Assembly: GCA_001770015.1 (NCBI GenBank)
Contig: MEQB01000012.1
Location: forward strand, 62,001 to 126,000
Source: Bdellovibrionales bacterium RIFOXYC1_FULL_37_79
Lineage (GTDB): Bacteria > Bdellovibrionota > Bacteriovoracia > Bacteriovoracales > Bacteriovoracaceae
Reading direction: 5' to 3'
DNA length: 64,000 nucleotides
Shown: piece after piece, positions 52,227 to 61,478 of the stretch
Layout of the letters: the number at the start of each line of letters is the position of its first letter
How positions within the stretch are numbered: position 1 is the first letter of the stretch
Made by a program: the position numbers and the translations under genes
Notes under the pieces: model-generated
What the model saw: the letters and a program-made list of their open reading frames with translations, nothing else
The model's database searches: none
What the model was told of the DNA's origin: nothing

Positions 52227-54038
52227 TTGGCAATCAGAAAAATTTTATTCCCTTTTAAGTTAAAAGTTCTATTAATGCTGGTGACGATACTGGGCATTTC
52301 CATTTCATTCTATGTCTGGTTTGCTATAGATATTTTTAAAAAAGACAAGGCTGCCTATATCTATGAAAATGGGTTGATGTATACTGAAAATCTTTCTTCT
52401 CAAACGTCTCTTTATCTAAAGGATGTCGGTAATCGCTTGAATTTGCTTATTGCCGCTTATGCCAGAATGGATCAATCCAATACCTTGGAAAAATTGATAG
52501 AGAAAAATGATGATTTTATAGATTTACAAATATTCAAAAATAAAAAGAATATATTATCAATGTGTAATACCCGTGTCCGAGAAACGGAAGAAATTTGTCA
52601 TCGTCCACTTTCCCCCTATATAAGCGAAATATCCGCAGGCAAAGATCAGGTTTTTTTAAAAAATATGGGGGCAATGGGTGAAATTCCACACTTTATTTTT
52701 TCCATAAAAGAATTGGAAGGGATATTTATTTTAAGAGTTAACACAAGTCAATTGGGTAAAATACTTGACCAAAATAATCTATATAAATCTTATGCCCTCA
52801 ATCAATCAGGTTCGGTTTTTTATGGACCTGAAAGTGAAACGGCAATTGATAAAAAACAGTGGGCCGGTTTTATTGCTTCCAAAGTGGATAAGGGAACCTT
52901 TGAAAGTAAAAACTTAAATGACCAATCCGTGCTTGTCTCTTATAGCAAGGTACCAGGTTTTAATAAATATATCATTAGCGAGATATCCCAAGCGGCAGCC
53001 TTTAGTGCTGCCCAATATCTGATTGATAAATCTTTCTATTTTGCACTGCTGGTTTTATCCCTGGCTTTGATTACGGGAGTCTTTTTTTCAAGAAATGTCA
53101 CTGGAAATATCAATCAACTTTATCTGGCAACTAAAAGACTTTCTAAAAGAGATTTTACTTCCAAGGTATTGATTGACTCTCATGATGAGGTGGGGGTTTT
53201 GGCGGATTCGTTCAATATGATGAGTGAAGAAATCGTCATGTATATGAGTGAGATGAAAGAAAAGTCCCGGCTGGAAAATGAAATGAAAGTGGCCAGTTTG
53301 GTCCAGACGGCTTTCTTTCCAAAATCAGAAATAGAATTAAAGCATGTTTCCATCGCTGCTTATTATACTCCGGCAACGGAATGTGGGGGCGATTGGTGGG
53401 GGCACATCGAGCATCAAGATAAAACGATTTTAATTTTAGCTGATGCCACCGGGCATGGTGTTCCGGCAGCTCTACTCACGGCCACTATCAATTCGGCTGC
53501 GTCGATATTGGAAAAATGGTCCAAGCAAGATGCATCAATTTTAAGTCGACCAGAAAATATTTTAAGTTTATTGAATCATGCCGTATGTAGCGTTGGGGCC
53601 AATATTATGTTGACTTGTTTTGTGGGAATAATTGATATAAATGCCAGGACTTTGTCCTACGCAAATGCGTCTCATAATCCTCCTTTGCTTTTAAAAAATA
53701 AAAAGGGGGGGCAACCCCTTGGTAAGGATGATTTTATGCCTTTGACTAAAGCCTTGGGGCCTAGGTTAGGACACGACTCGATCGCCGTTTTTAATAGTGA
53801 TCAGGTATTTTTAGACAATAACGATCTGTTAATACTTTATACTGACGGTTTGGTTGAATGTGCAAATCAAGAGGGGAAAGCTTGGGGCAAAAGAAGGTTT
53901 TTGCAATCCTTGATTAAAAACCATGGTGAAACAACTGTTAAAATGAGAGATAATGTTATAATGGAGCTGAACGATTACAAGAAGAATGTCCCTAACGGTG
54001 ATGATATAACATTGATTATTACTAAGCTAAATATATGA
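52227..54038 (+). CDS. membrane SpoIIE/RsbU-type serine phosphatase
   Basis: The protein has 603 residues and starts at TTG behind GAGG. A membrane span at about 13-33, an extracytoplasmic sensor of about 230 residues and a second span (about 268-290) are followed by HAMP (INQLYLATKRLSKRDFTSKVLIDSHDEVGVLADSFNMM) and the PP2C/SpoIIE domain (about 350-603): TPATECGGDWWGH, LILADATGHGVPAALLTATIN, LLILYTDGLVECAN and GDDITLIIT. It should dephosphorylate the STAS protein encoded two genes downstream. It overlaps the next gene by ATGA. Confidence 0.9.
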   Translation: MAIRKILFPFKLKVLLMLVTILGISISFYVWFAIDIFKKDKAAYIYENGLMYTENLSSQTSLYLKDVGNRLNLLIAAYARMDQSNTLEKLIEKNDDFIDLQIFKNKKNILSMCNTRVRETEEICHRPLSPYISEISAGKDQVFLKNMGAMGEIPHFIFSIKELEGIFILRVNTSQLGKILDQNNLYKSYALNQSGSVFYGPESETAIDKKQWAGFIASKVDKGTFESKNLNDQSVLVSYSKVPGFNKYIISEISQAAAFSAAQYLIDKSFYFALLVLSLALITGVFFSRNVTGNINQLYLATKRLSKRDFTSKVLIDSHDEVGVLADSFNMMSEEIVMYMSEMKEKSRLENEMKVASLVQTAFFPKSEIELKHVSIAAYYTPATECGGDWWGHIEHQDKTILILADATGHGVPAALLTATINSAASILEKWSKQDASILSRPENILSLLNHAVCSVGANIMLTCFVGIIDINARTLSYANASHNPPLLLKNKKGGQPLGKDDFMPLTKALGPRLGHDSIAVFNSDQVFLDNNDLLILYTDGLVECANQEGKAWGKRRFLQSLIKNHGETTVKMRDNVIMELNDYKKNVPNGDDITLIITKLNI

Positions 54039-54904
54039 AAAATAATACGATTATTTCCAATTTACTCGGCGATGAAAATAATAAAAGACTATCTTCATAT
54101 ATTGCCAGTCCAGTTTTGGTTAAAAATGATTATGTTGAAGATGCCGATATTATTTTACTGGATACCACTTATTCGGGTAAAGATTTCGAGCAGATTATGC
54201 ATAAATCTGGACCTCGGGTTTTGCTGATATCCCACCATGAATTTGAAAAAGTTTTATTTGATTATTTATGCAAGTATCATTTAAATCATGTCATCGGCCA
54301 AGAAAGCCTGGTGCTTGATCGTGAATTTCAAATGCATCTAAATTATAAATTGACCAATACTTGGCCGACTATCCCATCCATGTTGTATCCGGATAGTGAA
54401 ATAGCGGAGATAACTATCAGAGATTCCAAATTGATTGATGAGTCACTGGACTGCCTGTTCAATCGGGTTATTATTGGTCCGTTTTTTGATTCTCCGATTG
54501 GCTATCTAAGGGTGCTTGGCAATGAGCTTTTGATGAATGCCTTTTTTAGTTCACAATATAATAATAAATCAAGAAGTGAAAAGATAGTTTTGGATTGTGA
54601 TATTGAACTTAGTCTGGGGGTGGACGAGAACTTTTTAGTTCTTTCAGTTAAGGATCCCTTTGGGACCCTTTCTCGCAATCAGCTAATTAAGTCGCTGGAG
54701 CGTGGTTTTCGCGAGAAAACACCTGTCCATAAAAGTGGCGGGGCAGGGCTTGGGTTGTATATGACCCTATTAAGCACCAATCAAATAATTATCAATGTCA
54801 AACCCAATCATTACACAGAAATTATTTGTGTGATTGATCGAAGTAAAAGGATAAAAACATTTAAAGGGCGTACGACGTCATTTAATTTATATGAAGGAGT
54901 TTAA
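54035..54904 (+). CDS. RsbW-like ATPase (anti-sigma/anti-adaptor kinase) with N-terminal extension
   Basis: The protein has 289 residues. The C-terminal half resembles GHKL ATPases of the RsbW type: LRVLGNELLMNAFFSSQY (N box region, about 160-177), LSVKDPFGTL (G1) and SGGAGLGLYM (G2). The first 125 residues look like a degenerate receiver-like alpha/beta domain (ADIILLDTTYSGKDFEQIMHKSGPRVLLISHHEF) without obvious phospho-site spacing. It is translationally coupled to the phosphatase and followed 2 bp later by the STAS gene, the standard partner-switch set. Confidence 0.75.
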   Translation: MKNNTIISNLLGDENNKRLSSYIASPVLVKNDYVEDADIILLDTTYSGKDFEQIMHKSGPRVLLISHHEFEKVLFDYLCKYHLNHVIGQESLVLDREFQMHLNYKLTNTWPTIPSMLYPDSEIAEITIRDSKLIDESLDCLFNRVIIGPFFDSPIGYLRVLGNELLMNAFFSSQYNNKSRSEKIVLDCDIELSLGVDENFLVLSVKDPFGTLSRNQLIKSLERGFREKTPVHKSGGAGLGLYMTLLSTNQIIINVKPNHYTEIICVIDRSKRIKTFKGRTTSFNLYEGV

Positions 54905-54906
54905 AA

Positions 54907-55371
54907 GTGGGAACAATTAGATTGGAAACTCAGGTTGTTGGTGACATTGCCACCATTTTACTTAAAGGAAGCATTGATGAAGACGCCGACTTTAAAGAGT
55001 TAAGTGAGTTGGAAGCAAAGGTTTATGAATTTGATTTTGAAAATGTCGATATGCTTAATTCCTGCGGCATTAGGGGATGGATCTCTTTTGTGGAAAAAAT
55101 ACCCGATTCAAAAAAAGTTATTTACAAGAATTGTCCACAAATTGTGATCGAACAAATCAGCATGGTCTTTGGATTTATAAAAGAGGGCGCCTTGATTGAA
55201 TCTTTTTATGCTCCTTATTTTTGTTCTTCTTGCGACGAAGAGAAAAAAATCCGATTACACACCAAGGATATAATCAATATGAAGGCACCGAAAATGCTTT
55301 GTGAAAAATGTAGTAACGAGATGGAGTTTGATGATATTGAAACCCAATATTTTTCGTTTTTAAATAGATAA
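54907..55371 (+). CDS. STAS-domain antagonist with C-terminal zinc ribbon
   Basis: The protein has 154 residues and starts at GTG with GAAGGAG upstream. Residues 1-95 are STAS-like: VVGDIATILLKGSIDEDADF and VDMLNSCGIRGWISF, where Ser52 sits at the conserved phospho-serine. The C-terminal part carries two Cys pairs (FCSSCDEE and MLCEKCSNE), a probable zinc ribbon not usual in RsbV/SpoIIAA. It is the expected substrate of the RsbW-like kinase and SpoIIE phosphatase encoded just upstream. The zinc module may bind a downstream partner (inference). Confidence 0.8.
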   Translation: MGTIRLETQVVGDIATILLKGSIDEDADFKELSELEAKVYEFDFENVDMLNSCGIRGWISFVEKIPDSKKVIYKNCPQIVIEQISMVFGFIKEGALIESFYAPYFCSSCDEEKKIRLHTKDIINMKAPKMLCEKCSNEMEFDDIETQYFSFLNR

Positions 55372-55395
55372 TTCAGGTAAAAGGAATAATATTTA

Positions 55396-56958
55396 ATGAG
55401 AACATTTGAAACTAAAGAAAAGTTATCAGTATTTGATGCGGTTTTTGAGCCGGTGACCATAATAAAAGATGATGGCTGTTTTATTTATTTTAATCATAGC
55501 TTTAGAATTTTTACCCAAATGGCTCCCCGTCTTCTGAAAGAAGCCACGGTCTTTACCGTGATTAATTCCACCCGTTTTGATTTTAAAAATTTTGTATTGG
55601 AAGCATTTAAAAATGACCGAGAGATGTTAAGTGAAGAGATTGATTTTATTGTTAACAAGGATAAAAAATTTGCGGTATTAAAGGCCATGCCGGTTTTGAT
55701 TGGCAAGGAATTGGCGGTACAAATTCTTTTTAATGATTTGAGTGTGGAAAGACGGCTTTATGACAAATACAAGATCAATATGGAAGAGTTGAAGATTGCC
55801 TATCAACAAATACTTAATTCTGATAAACTTTCGACACTGGGGGAGTTGACTGCCAGTATTTCTCACGAGATTACCAACCCGCTGACGGTGGCAAAAGGTA
55901 ATTTGGAGGTTTTGGAATATTGTTTGAAGGATAAAACCACTGATCCGGAATTAAAAAAACAATCCTTGCAAAGTTCGGTTAGAAATCTTTGGTCTTCACT
56001 CAAGCGGATTCATTCGATTATTTATAACATGCGAAGTTTTTTACATTCAGCTGAGGATAAAAGGGAGTATATACGGCTGGAGGATGTGATTGACAGTTCC
56101 ATCGAGCTGGTACGATCCTTGTATCTGGAATCGGGCATAAAACTTTTGAAAAATGTCACTGATATCAATTCGGTTGGCCTTATAAATAGAATCAAGGTTG
56201 AGCAAGTGCTAGTTAATCTTTTGAAAAATGCTTATGATGCCATCAAGGCGTCATCGGAACAAAATAAACTGGTGAGCATTAATTTAGTACGGGATCAAGA
56301 AGATGAAAAAACCATCATTGATGTTATGGATAATGGTGATGGTATTAGCGAGGAAAATCAAAAAAACATTTTTAATATGTTTTTTACCACCAAAAAAGTT
56401 GGGGAAGGTACGGGACTTGGTTTGTCCATATGCACCCGTATTTTGGATTCTCATAACGGGAAGTTAACCCTTCTGTCTTCCAGAAAAGGTGAAACAATTT
56501 TTAGAATTGAATTGCCTGCCATCGAGGCATCCAGTTATAGCTATAGCGAGTCGAATTTGAACCGTTTGGTTAATAAAAATGGTTTTAAGATTTTGGTGGT
56601 GGATAACGAAGTGGAAGTTTTGAATGTTTTCAATACGATTTTCAAGGACACCGAATATATTTTTATAGGATCAACCGATCCCAAGGAAGCCTTGAAATTT
56701 GTTGATGGTATGAATGTTGATTTGATTATCACCGATTATGAAATGCCCGGGTTAAATGGGACCGAGTTTGTACATAAACTTCGTGACAAGGGCATTACGA
56801 CGCCAGTGTTTTATCTTTCATCTGGTTCGAATTTGTCCAAATATAAATATGATAAAGACAGTTTGAATATTTCTGGATTTATAGTCAAACCATTTGGCAA
56901 AGATCAGATAATTGATACCATTGAAAAAGTTTTGGAGGAAAAGCGCGGTGCTAAATAG
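55396..56958 (+). CDS. soluble hybrid histidine kinase (PAS-HisKA-HATPase-REC)
   Basis: The protein has 520 residues without membrane spans. An N-terminal PAS-like region (about 10-125, FEPVTIIKDDGCFIYFNHSFRIF) precedes HisKA with LSTLGELTASISHEITNPLTVAKGNLEVLEY (phospho-His), the ATPase domain with VEQVLVNLLKNAYDAIKASS (N), DVMDNGDGISE (G1), FTTKKVGEGTGLGLSI (F/G2), and a C-terminal receiver with LIITDYEMPGLNGTEF and FIVKPFG. Its last 11 bp overlap the next receiver gene. It forms one operon with the partner-switch genes. Confidence 0.9.
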   Translation: MRTFETKEKLSVFDAVFEPVTIIKDDGCFIYFNHSFRIFTQMAPRLLKEATVFTVINSTRFDFKNFVLEAFKNDREMLSEEIDFIVNKDKKFAVLKAMPVLIGKELAVQILFNDLSVERRLYDKYKINMEELKIAYQQILNSDKLSTLGELTASISHEITNPLTVAKGNLEVLEYCLKDKTTDPELKKQSLQSSVRNLWSSLKRIHSIIYNMRSFLHSAEDKREYIRLEDVIDSSIELVRSLYLESGIKLLKNVTDINSVGLINRIKVEQVLVNLLKNAYDAIKASSEQNKLVSINLVRDQEDEKTIIDVMDNGDGISEENQKNIFNMFFTTKKVGEGTGLGLSICTRILDSHNGKLTLLSSRKGETIFRIELPAIEASSYSYSESNLNRLVNKNGFKILVVDNEVEVLNVFNTIFKDTEYIFIGSTDPKEALKFVDGMNVDLIITDYEMPGLNGTEFVHKLRDKGITTPVFYLSSGSNLSKYKYDKDSLNISGFIVKPFGKDQIIDTIEKVLEEKRGAK

Positions 56959-57442
56959 TGGTGATAATCCTCCCAAAATTACGATATTGGTGGTGGATGA
57001 TGAAAAAGATATTTGTGATATCATCCGGAATTTTTTGCTGGCTTCCAAATATGTGGCCAAGATAATTACTGCTGACAGTGCCCTGCAGGGACATCAAAAA
57101 ATGCAAAACCAGGAATTTGATTTGGTGATTGCTGATTATATGATGCAAGGAAAAGATGGCATTCATTTTATTCAAGATTTGAAAAAAACCATGAAATATC
57201 AAAATACCAAATACCTGCTTATTTCAGGGGCGCTTAGACAAGAGCACATATTGATGGCCATTCGGGCAAAGATATCGGATATTTTGGTCAAACCATTTGG
57301 CAGAAAAGAACTGCTTAATAAAATTTATCAAATGTTTAAACTCAGTCCGGAAAAGGCCTTATTGGAGGGCAACCTGGGCGATAAAGTGGAAGACGACTGG
57401 AACTATGATTCCACATGGGATGTGGATTTGGATATCGATTAG
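56948..57442 (+). CDS. receiver-domain response regulator with acidic tail
   Basis: I start at the GTG behind GAGG (164 residues), beginning VLNSGDNPPKITILVVDDEKD. The receiver shows VVDDE, phospho-Asp in LVIADYMMQGKDG, Ser in LLISGALRQ and Lys in ILVKPFGRK. The C-terminal 30 residues are very acidic (GDKVEDDWNYDSTWDVDLDID) with no output domain. It overlaps the hybrid kinase gene and is the likely receiver of its phosphate. A longer frame starting at 56912 is possible. Confidence 0.85.
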   Translation: MLNSGDNPPKITILVVDDEKDICDIIRNFLLASKYVAKIITADSALQGHQKMQNQEFDLVIADYMMQGKDGIHFIQDLKKTMKYQNTKYLLISGALRQEHILMAIRAKISDILVKPFGRKELLNKIYQMFKLSPEKALLEGNLGDKVEDDWNYDSTWDVDLDID

Positions 57443-57475
57443 TATCTTTAACATTATTGGTGGGAGCAACATGGT

Positions 57476-58390
57476 ATGGGTATTTTAAGTTTCCCGGTTA
57501 AAATGTTGGGATTTTTGCCACGACCAATAATAAAATTGGTGGCATTCAAGTATGTGGCTGGTGAAACCTTGGCAGATGCCATCAACAAGACCAAGATGCT
57601 AAATGAGCAGGGTTTTGTGGGGACCTTGGATATCCTCGGTGAAGCGGCAGATAGTGAAAAAAAAGTTGAAGCCTATGTAAGTGAATACAAGGAATTGATA
57701 AAAACAATTTCTAATCAAAAAATCAAGGGCGGCATTTCGGTCAAGCCCACAGCCGTGGGGCTTTTGATATCGTACGAATATGCTTTAAAAAATTTTCGCG
57801 AAATTGTCAAAACGATTAAAGATGATCAGCTGTTTTTAAGAATAGACATGGAGGATTCTCCCTATACCGATCAGACCATAAAACTTTATAACGAATTAAG
57901 ACAAGAATATGAAAGAGTCGGAATAGTTTTCCAGGCCTATCTAAAAAGAACCGGGCAGGATCTGGAAAATCTCCAATGCAAGGGGGATGTGCGGCTTTGC
58001 AAAGGAATTTATCTGGAATCTCCCGAGATTGCATTCAAAGGCAAGGATTTAATTAGACAAAATTATTTAAAGTGTTTGGAATATATGCTGACTCATAATT
58101 TTAAAATTGGCATTGCCACCCATGATGATTATTTGTTGGAGGGGGCAATTGAGTTGTTAAAAAAATATCATTTGGATAAATCAAGGGTTGAATTTCAAAT
58201 GCTTTACGGGGTAAGACCCCCGATTGCTAAAAAACTGGTGAGGGATGGTTATAAAGTCAGACTCTATATTCCCTATGGTAAAGACTGGTATGCTTACTCT
58301 ATGAGAAGAATGTATGAAAATCCTCTCATCGCATTACATGTGACTAAGGCTTTGTTTTGGGATCCTATTGTAGCTTTGTTTGCCCGGTAA
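57476..58390 (+). CDS. proline dehydrogenase
   Basis: The protein has 304 residues, a monofunctional PRODH of the usual length for non-PutA bacteria. The FAD-binding TIM barrel has GGISVKPTAVGLLIS, FLRIDMEDSPYTDQTI, VFQAYLKRT, VRLCKGIYLESPEIAF, IATHDDYL, FQMLYGVR and VRLYIPYGKDWYAYSMRRMYENP (proline site, R-R). It oxidises proline to pyrroline-5-carboxylate and passes electrons to quinone. No P5C dehydrogenase is adjacent. It follows the receiver gene by 33 bp and may be part of the same transcript. Confidence 0.93.
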   Translation: MGILSFPVKMLGFLPRPIIKLVAFKYVAGETLADAINKTKMLNEQGFVGTLDILGEAADSEKKVEAYVSEYKELIKTISNQKIKGGISVKPTAVGLLISYEYALKNFREIVKTIKDDQLFLRIDMEDSPYTDQTIKLYNELRQEYERVGIVFQAYLKRTGQDLENLQCKGDVRLCKGIYLESPEIAFKGKDLIRQNYLKCLEYMLTHNFKIGIATHDDYLLEGAIELLKKYHLDKSRVEFQMLYGVRPPIAKKLVRDGYKVRLYIPYGKDWYAYSMRRMYENPLIALHVTKALFWDPIVALFAR

Positions 58391-58395
58391 TTCAT

Positions 58396-60126
58396 TTAGA
58401 TGGCAGAGGGGATAATTTTTGCCTCGAGCTTGGGAGCACTTTTTCCGGCTGAAATTTGAGTGATGCTTTTGGCAATTTCTCCCGTATAAACATTTATTTG
58501 TTTGAGTAAATCCATGAGGTCCATATGAATCTCATGGGTATCCAGGGTTTCTTCTTTCATTTGCTGGTACCGCTTAAGATGCTTGAGTTTGAAGTTTGCT
58601 TCAAGAGTTAAATACTCTTGCATTTTATCAATGGTATGCATGCCTTTTTGGGCATCCAGGTCTTTGAAGGCGAGCTTTACCCGGCTTATTTGTTTACAAA
58701 TTTTTTGGTGATATTCTTCAAGCTCAAGCTGTCCTTCATGGGAAAAGTGGTGATTGATGACCGATTTTTTTGCAATAAGTGGGATAAGTTTTTTCTCAAT
58801 AAGGTCAGCAATGTTTTCAGTGTCTTTCATGATGGAAATGAGATTAAAAACCTGGTTGGTTTCTTCGTGGGTGATTTCTTGCTGACTAACCCGCAGCAGA
58901 TAATTAGAAACTTGGGTTTCTATGTAATCAATTTTTTCTTCCCTGACTTGGAATCCTTTGATGATATCAATGTGGGGGTACTTGTTATCCATGGGTATGG
59001 TTTTATTCATAAAAGGAATGAGGGCATAGTTCACCATCTTCTCCATGAGCTTAATCATTTGAAAGATCTCAGCCCGTGCAAGGTCTATTGCAACTGAGGG
59101 AACCGTAATAAGGTTTTCATCCAGATTTTTAATAAATGGGAGAAGCTTTTTTTCCTCGTCAGAAGTAATCTCAATTTTTTCAGGCATAATTTTCATAATA
59201 ATTTGATAAAATTGCTTTAAAAAAGGAAGAGCAATAAAAGCTAGTGCTACGTTGAAAATTGTGTGAGCATGAGCTATTTTTCTGGGAGAGTCTGCATTGA
59301 TAAGGTAACCTAATTCGCGAATAAGTTCTGTAAAATATCCGAGGATGGGAAAAACCAAAAGAACTCCAAAAATTTTAAACAGGATATGTGCCAGAGCAAC
59401 TCTTTGGGCAGCTCTTCCCGTTCCAATGCATGCTAAGGAGGCAGTTACACATGTTCCAATATTTGAGCCCATGATCAGAGGGATTCCGATGTCGATGTTA
59501 ATAAGACCTTGTTGTGCTAATACCATGACAATTCCGATGAAGGCTGCAGAACTTTGAATAATGCCAGTAAAAATAGTTCCTACTAAAACTCCCAGAAAAG
59601 GGTTTTTTAGCGTTTTTAATATATCAATGAAAGGTGTGTAATATTTGAAGGGAAGCATTGAATCTCCCATTATTTTCATTCCAAAAAATAACAAACCAAA
59701 ACCCAATATGCCACTCGCTAAATTCCTAGTTTGATCATTTTTGGTTAGTAGCCCAATGGCAAATCCGATAACCACAACTAGCAGTGCGTGCTCGGTTACA
59801 TTGAAGGCAATCAATTGAGTGGTTACAGTTGTGCCAATATCAGACCCAAGAATAACACCCAGTGTTTGTTTAAAAGTTAAAAGTTGAGCTTGAACAAATC
59901 CAACTAGCATCACGGTTGTTGCTGAAGATGACTGAACGATCACGGTAACAAATGCTCCAGTAATCAGTCCTACCAATCTGTTTTGGGTAATGAGTGCTAA
60001 AATTGAACGCATCTTATTTCCAGCAAATTTTTTCATCCCTAAGCTCATCAGATCCATGCCGTAGAGGAATAATGCCAGTCCACCAAACAGTTCGAGAATT
60101 GATTTAAACCAATTTATATCTTGCAT
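58396..60126 (-). CDS. Na/Pi cotransporter-family protein with PhoU-like tail
   Basis: The protein has 576 residues. The two inverted NptA repeats carry the QSSSATTVMLVGFV (about 65-78) and QSSAAFIGIVMVL signatures and GSDIGTTVTTQL/GSNIGTCVTASL. The C-terminal 230 residues are helical and PhoU-like (DTENIADLIEKKL). It exports or couples phosphate movement to sodium across the inner membrane. It converges with the proline dehydrogenase gene 5 bp away. Confidence 0.92.
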   Translation of the reverse strand: MQDINWFKSILELFGGLALFLYGMDLMSLGMKKFAGNKMRSILALITQNRLVGLITGAFVTVIVQSSSATTVMLVGFVQAQLLTFKQTLGVILGSDIGTTVTTQLIAFNVTEHALLVVVIGFAIGLLTKNDQTRNLASGILGFGLLFFGMKIMGDSMLPFKYYTPFIDILKTLKNPFLGVLVGTIFTGIIQSSAAFIGIVMVLAQQGLINIDIGIPLIMGSNIGTCVTASLACIGTGRAAQRVALAHILFKIFGVLLVFPILGYFTELIRELGYLINADSPRKIAHAHTIFNVALAFIALPFLKQFYQIIMKIMPEKIEITSDEEKKLLPFIKNLDENLITVPSVAIDLARAEIFQMIKLMEKMVNYALIPFMNKTIPMDNKYPHIDIIKGFQVREEKIDYIETQVSNYLLRVSQQEITHEETNQVFNLISIMKDTENIADLIEKKLIPLIAKKSVINHHFSHEGQLELEEYHQKICKQISRVKLAFKDLDAQKGMHTIDKMQEYLTLEANFKLKHLKRYQQMKEETLDTHEIHMDLMDLLKQINVYTGEIAKSITQISAGKSAPKLEAKIIPSAI

Positions 60127-60215
60127 AACTTATATTTTAGGTGAGTTATAACTGCTTTGCCAAGCATCACGATGGTTTTGCAAAAAAAGATTTTAAGATG
60201 AATGGTGTTATCTCT

Positions 60216-60245
60216 TTGACCCGCCTTCAAAAGTTAGACTATAAT
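60216..60245 (+). promoter_or_regulatory. strong sigma70-type promoter just before the peptidase lipoprotein start
   Basis: TTGACC, an 18 bp spacer and a perfect TATAAT. The -10 ends 9 bp before the first in-frame ATG of the lipoprotein (60255), so the transcript start would lie about 3 bases before it. This implies a leaderless or nearly leaderless mRNA and argues against the longer frame beginning at 60141. Confidence 0.7.
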
Positions 60246-60254
60246 TACTTTTGC

Positions 60255-61004
60255 ATGAACATGAAAAAGAAAATATTTTCAATTACTCTATTTATATCCT
60301 TGATGCTTGTCGCTTGTATTCCAGAAAAAAAGATTTTTAATAAAACCGAACCTATCGATTATGAACCTGAATCGGATATGGTGGTTGAACCCTATGGTAA
60401 GACAACCCCGAAGGAAAGTTTGGATACCTATAGGCGGTTTATAGAAATTTTAGGCGGCAAGTACACCGATTCTTCACAATACTTAACAAATTTCAGTGAA
60501 CTGGATCGATTTTTAGCAGATTCTCAAATTATCAATTTCACCGCTAGAGAAATAGCGATTGCCCGAACACCAGAAGCGGCCCAGGAATGTGGTTTGGAAA
60601 ACCTGATTCCTCCCCAGGGCAATTGGATGAAAGCAGCTTCTATCCTTTTAATTTTTGAAGATGTCAGGCGATTTATCAATGCACCTATCTGGGTGACGAG
60701 CTGGTTTAGACCGGCCTGCTATAATCGTTTGGTCGGAGGGGCCACCAATAGTGATCATATCAGTGCGGATGCGATCGATGTGGTTTTTAAATCAGAAAGT
60801 GATTTTAAAATTGCCCAAAAATATCTTTGTGAAGTGTATTGGCATCCGCCCGACGGAAGTTTAATCTACGCTTGGGATCCGCTGAATATGGCGATCGGAC
60901 TTGGAGGGACGGCTATGCATATAAGTCTGTTTTCTAAAAAAGGCCGGCGATATTGGTATTATCCAACCTACAATGACGACGATTGGGCCGGAGGTTGCTG
61001 GTAG
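60255..61004 (+). CDS. lipoprotein with M15-type peptidase domain
   Basis: The protein is 249 residues from MNMKKKIFSITLFISLMLVACIPEK, a signal with lipobox LVAC; MKKK at 60261 is equally possible. The C-terminal half has WVTSWFRPACYNRLVGGATNSDHISADAIDVVF (His and Asp of the zinc site in SDHxxADAID) and a final MHIS motif (His ligand), as in peptidase M15_3 carboxypeptidases. It should trim peptidoglycan peptides in the periplasm from the inner face of the outer membrane. A promoter lies immediately upstream and no Shine-Dalgarno is visible. Confidence 0.85.
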   Translation: MNMKKKIFSITLFISLMLVACIPEKKIFNKTEPIDYEPESDMVVEPYGKTTPKESLDTYRRFIEILGGKYTDSSQYLTNFSELDRFLADSQIINFTAREIAIARTPEAAQECGLENLIPPQGNWMKAASILLIFEDVRRFINAPIWVTSWFRPACYNRLVGGATNSDHISADAIDVVFKSESDFKIAQKYLCEVYWHPPDGSLIYAWDPLNMAIGLGGTAMHISLFSKKGRRYWYYPTYNDDDWAGGCW

Positions 61005-61008
61005 ATTT

Positions 61009-61383
61009 TCAAGTTTCCAAGAGGGCCGTGATTTCTTGGATCACTTCCCTGATATTGGTTGACTTATCGATCACCTTGTCAACATTTTGAAAGGTTGGCT
61101 CAGACGCCAACATGTCCTTGTAGCCGGTGTAAATAATAATTTTGGGGCGATCTTTCTCTTCCAATGTCAGGCATACGAGTTTGATGAAATCAAAGCCGTT
61201 CATTCCCGGCATGGCCAGATCGCTTATGAGGAGATCTATTTTTAACTCCTGTAGTAAGCGTAGTGAGATACTGGGTGATTCCGCAGAAATTACGTAATAA
61301 TCTTTGTCTTTGAGAAAAATAGACAACACATCACGAATATCCTGGTCATCGTCAACGATAAGAACCGTCTTTTTTTTGCTCAT
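61009..61383 (-). CDS. single-domain response regulator (CheY-like)
   Basis: The protein has 124 residues, a receiver domain only: VLIVDDDQDIRDVL, phospho-Asp in LLISDLAMPGMNGFDF, Thr in IIIYTGYKD and Lys in VIDKSTN. It converges with the M15 lipoprotein gene with a 4 bp gap. No kinase is adjacent, so it may serve a remote pathway or the chemotaxis system. Confidence 0.88.
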   Translation of the reverse strand: MSKKKTVLIVDDDQDIRDVLSIFLKDKDYYVISAESPSISLRLLQELKIDLLISDLAMPGMNGFDFIKLVCLTLEEKDRPKIIIYTGYKDMLASEPTFQNVDKVIDKSTNIREVIQEITALLET

Positions 61384-61478
61384 CTTTTACCTTTATCAAT
61401 TTCTTCTATTGTATGTTGATTTTCCTAATAAAACAAATAGGTTAGGATATCTATTGGATAATAAGTCTGCTTAAGTCT

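Noticed and set aside
58618-59097. 159-codon plus-strand frame
   Set aside because: It is antisense to the PhoU-like part of the Na/Pi cotransporter gene and has no family features.
60141-60254. Upstream extension of the M15 lipoprotein frame
   Set aside because: It would place the lipobox far from the N-terminus, and a strong promoter lies inside the extension.
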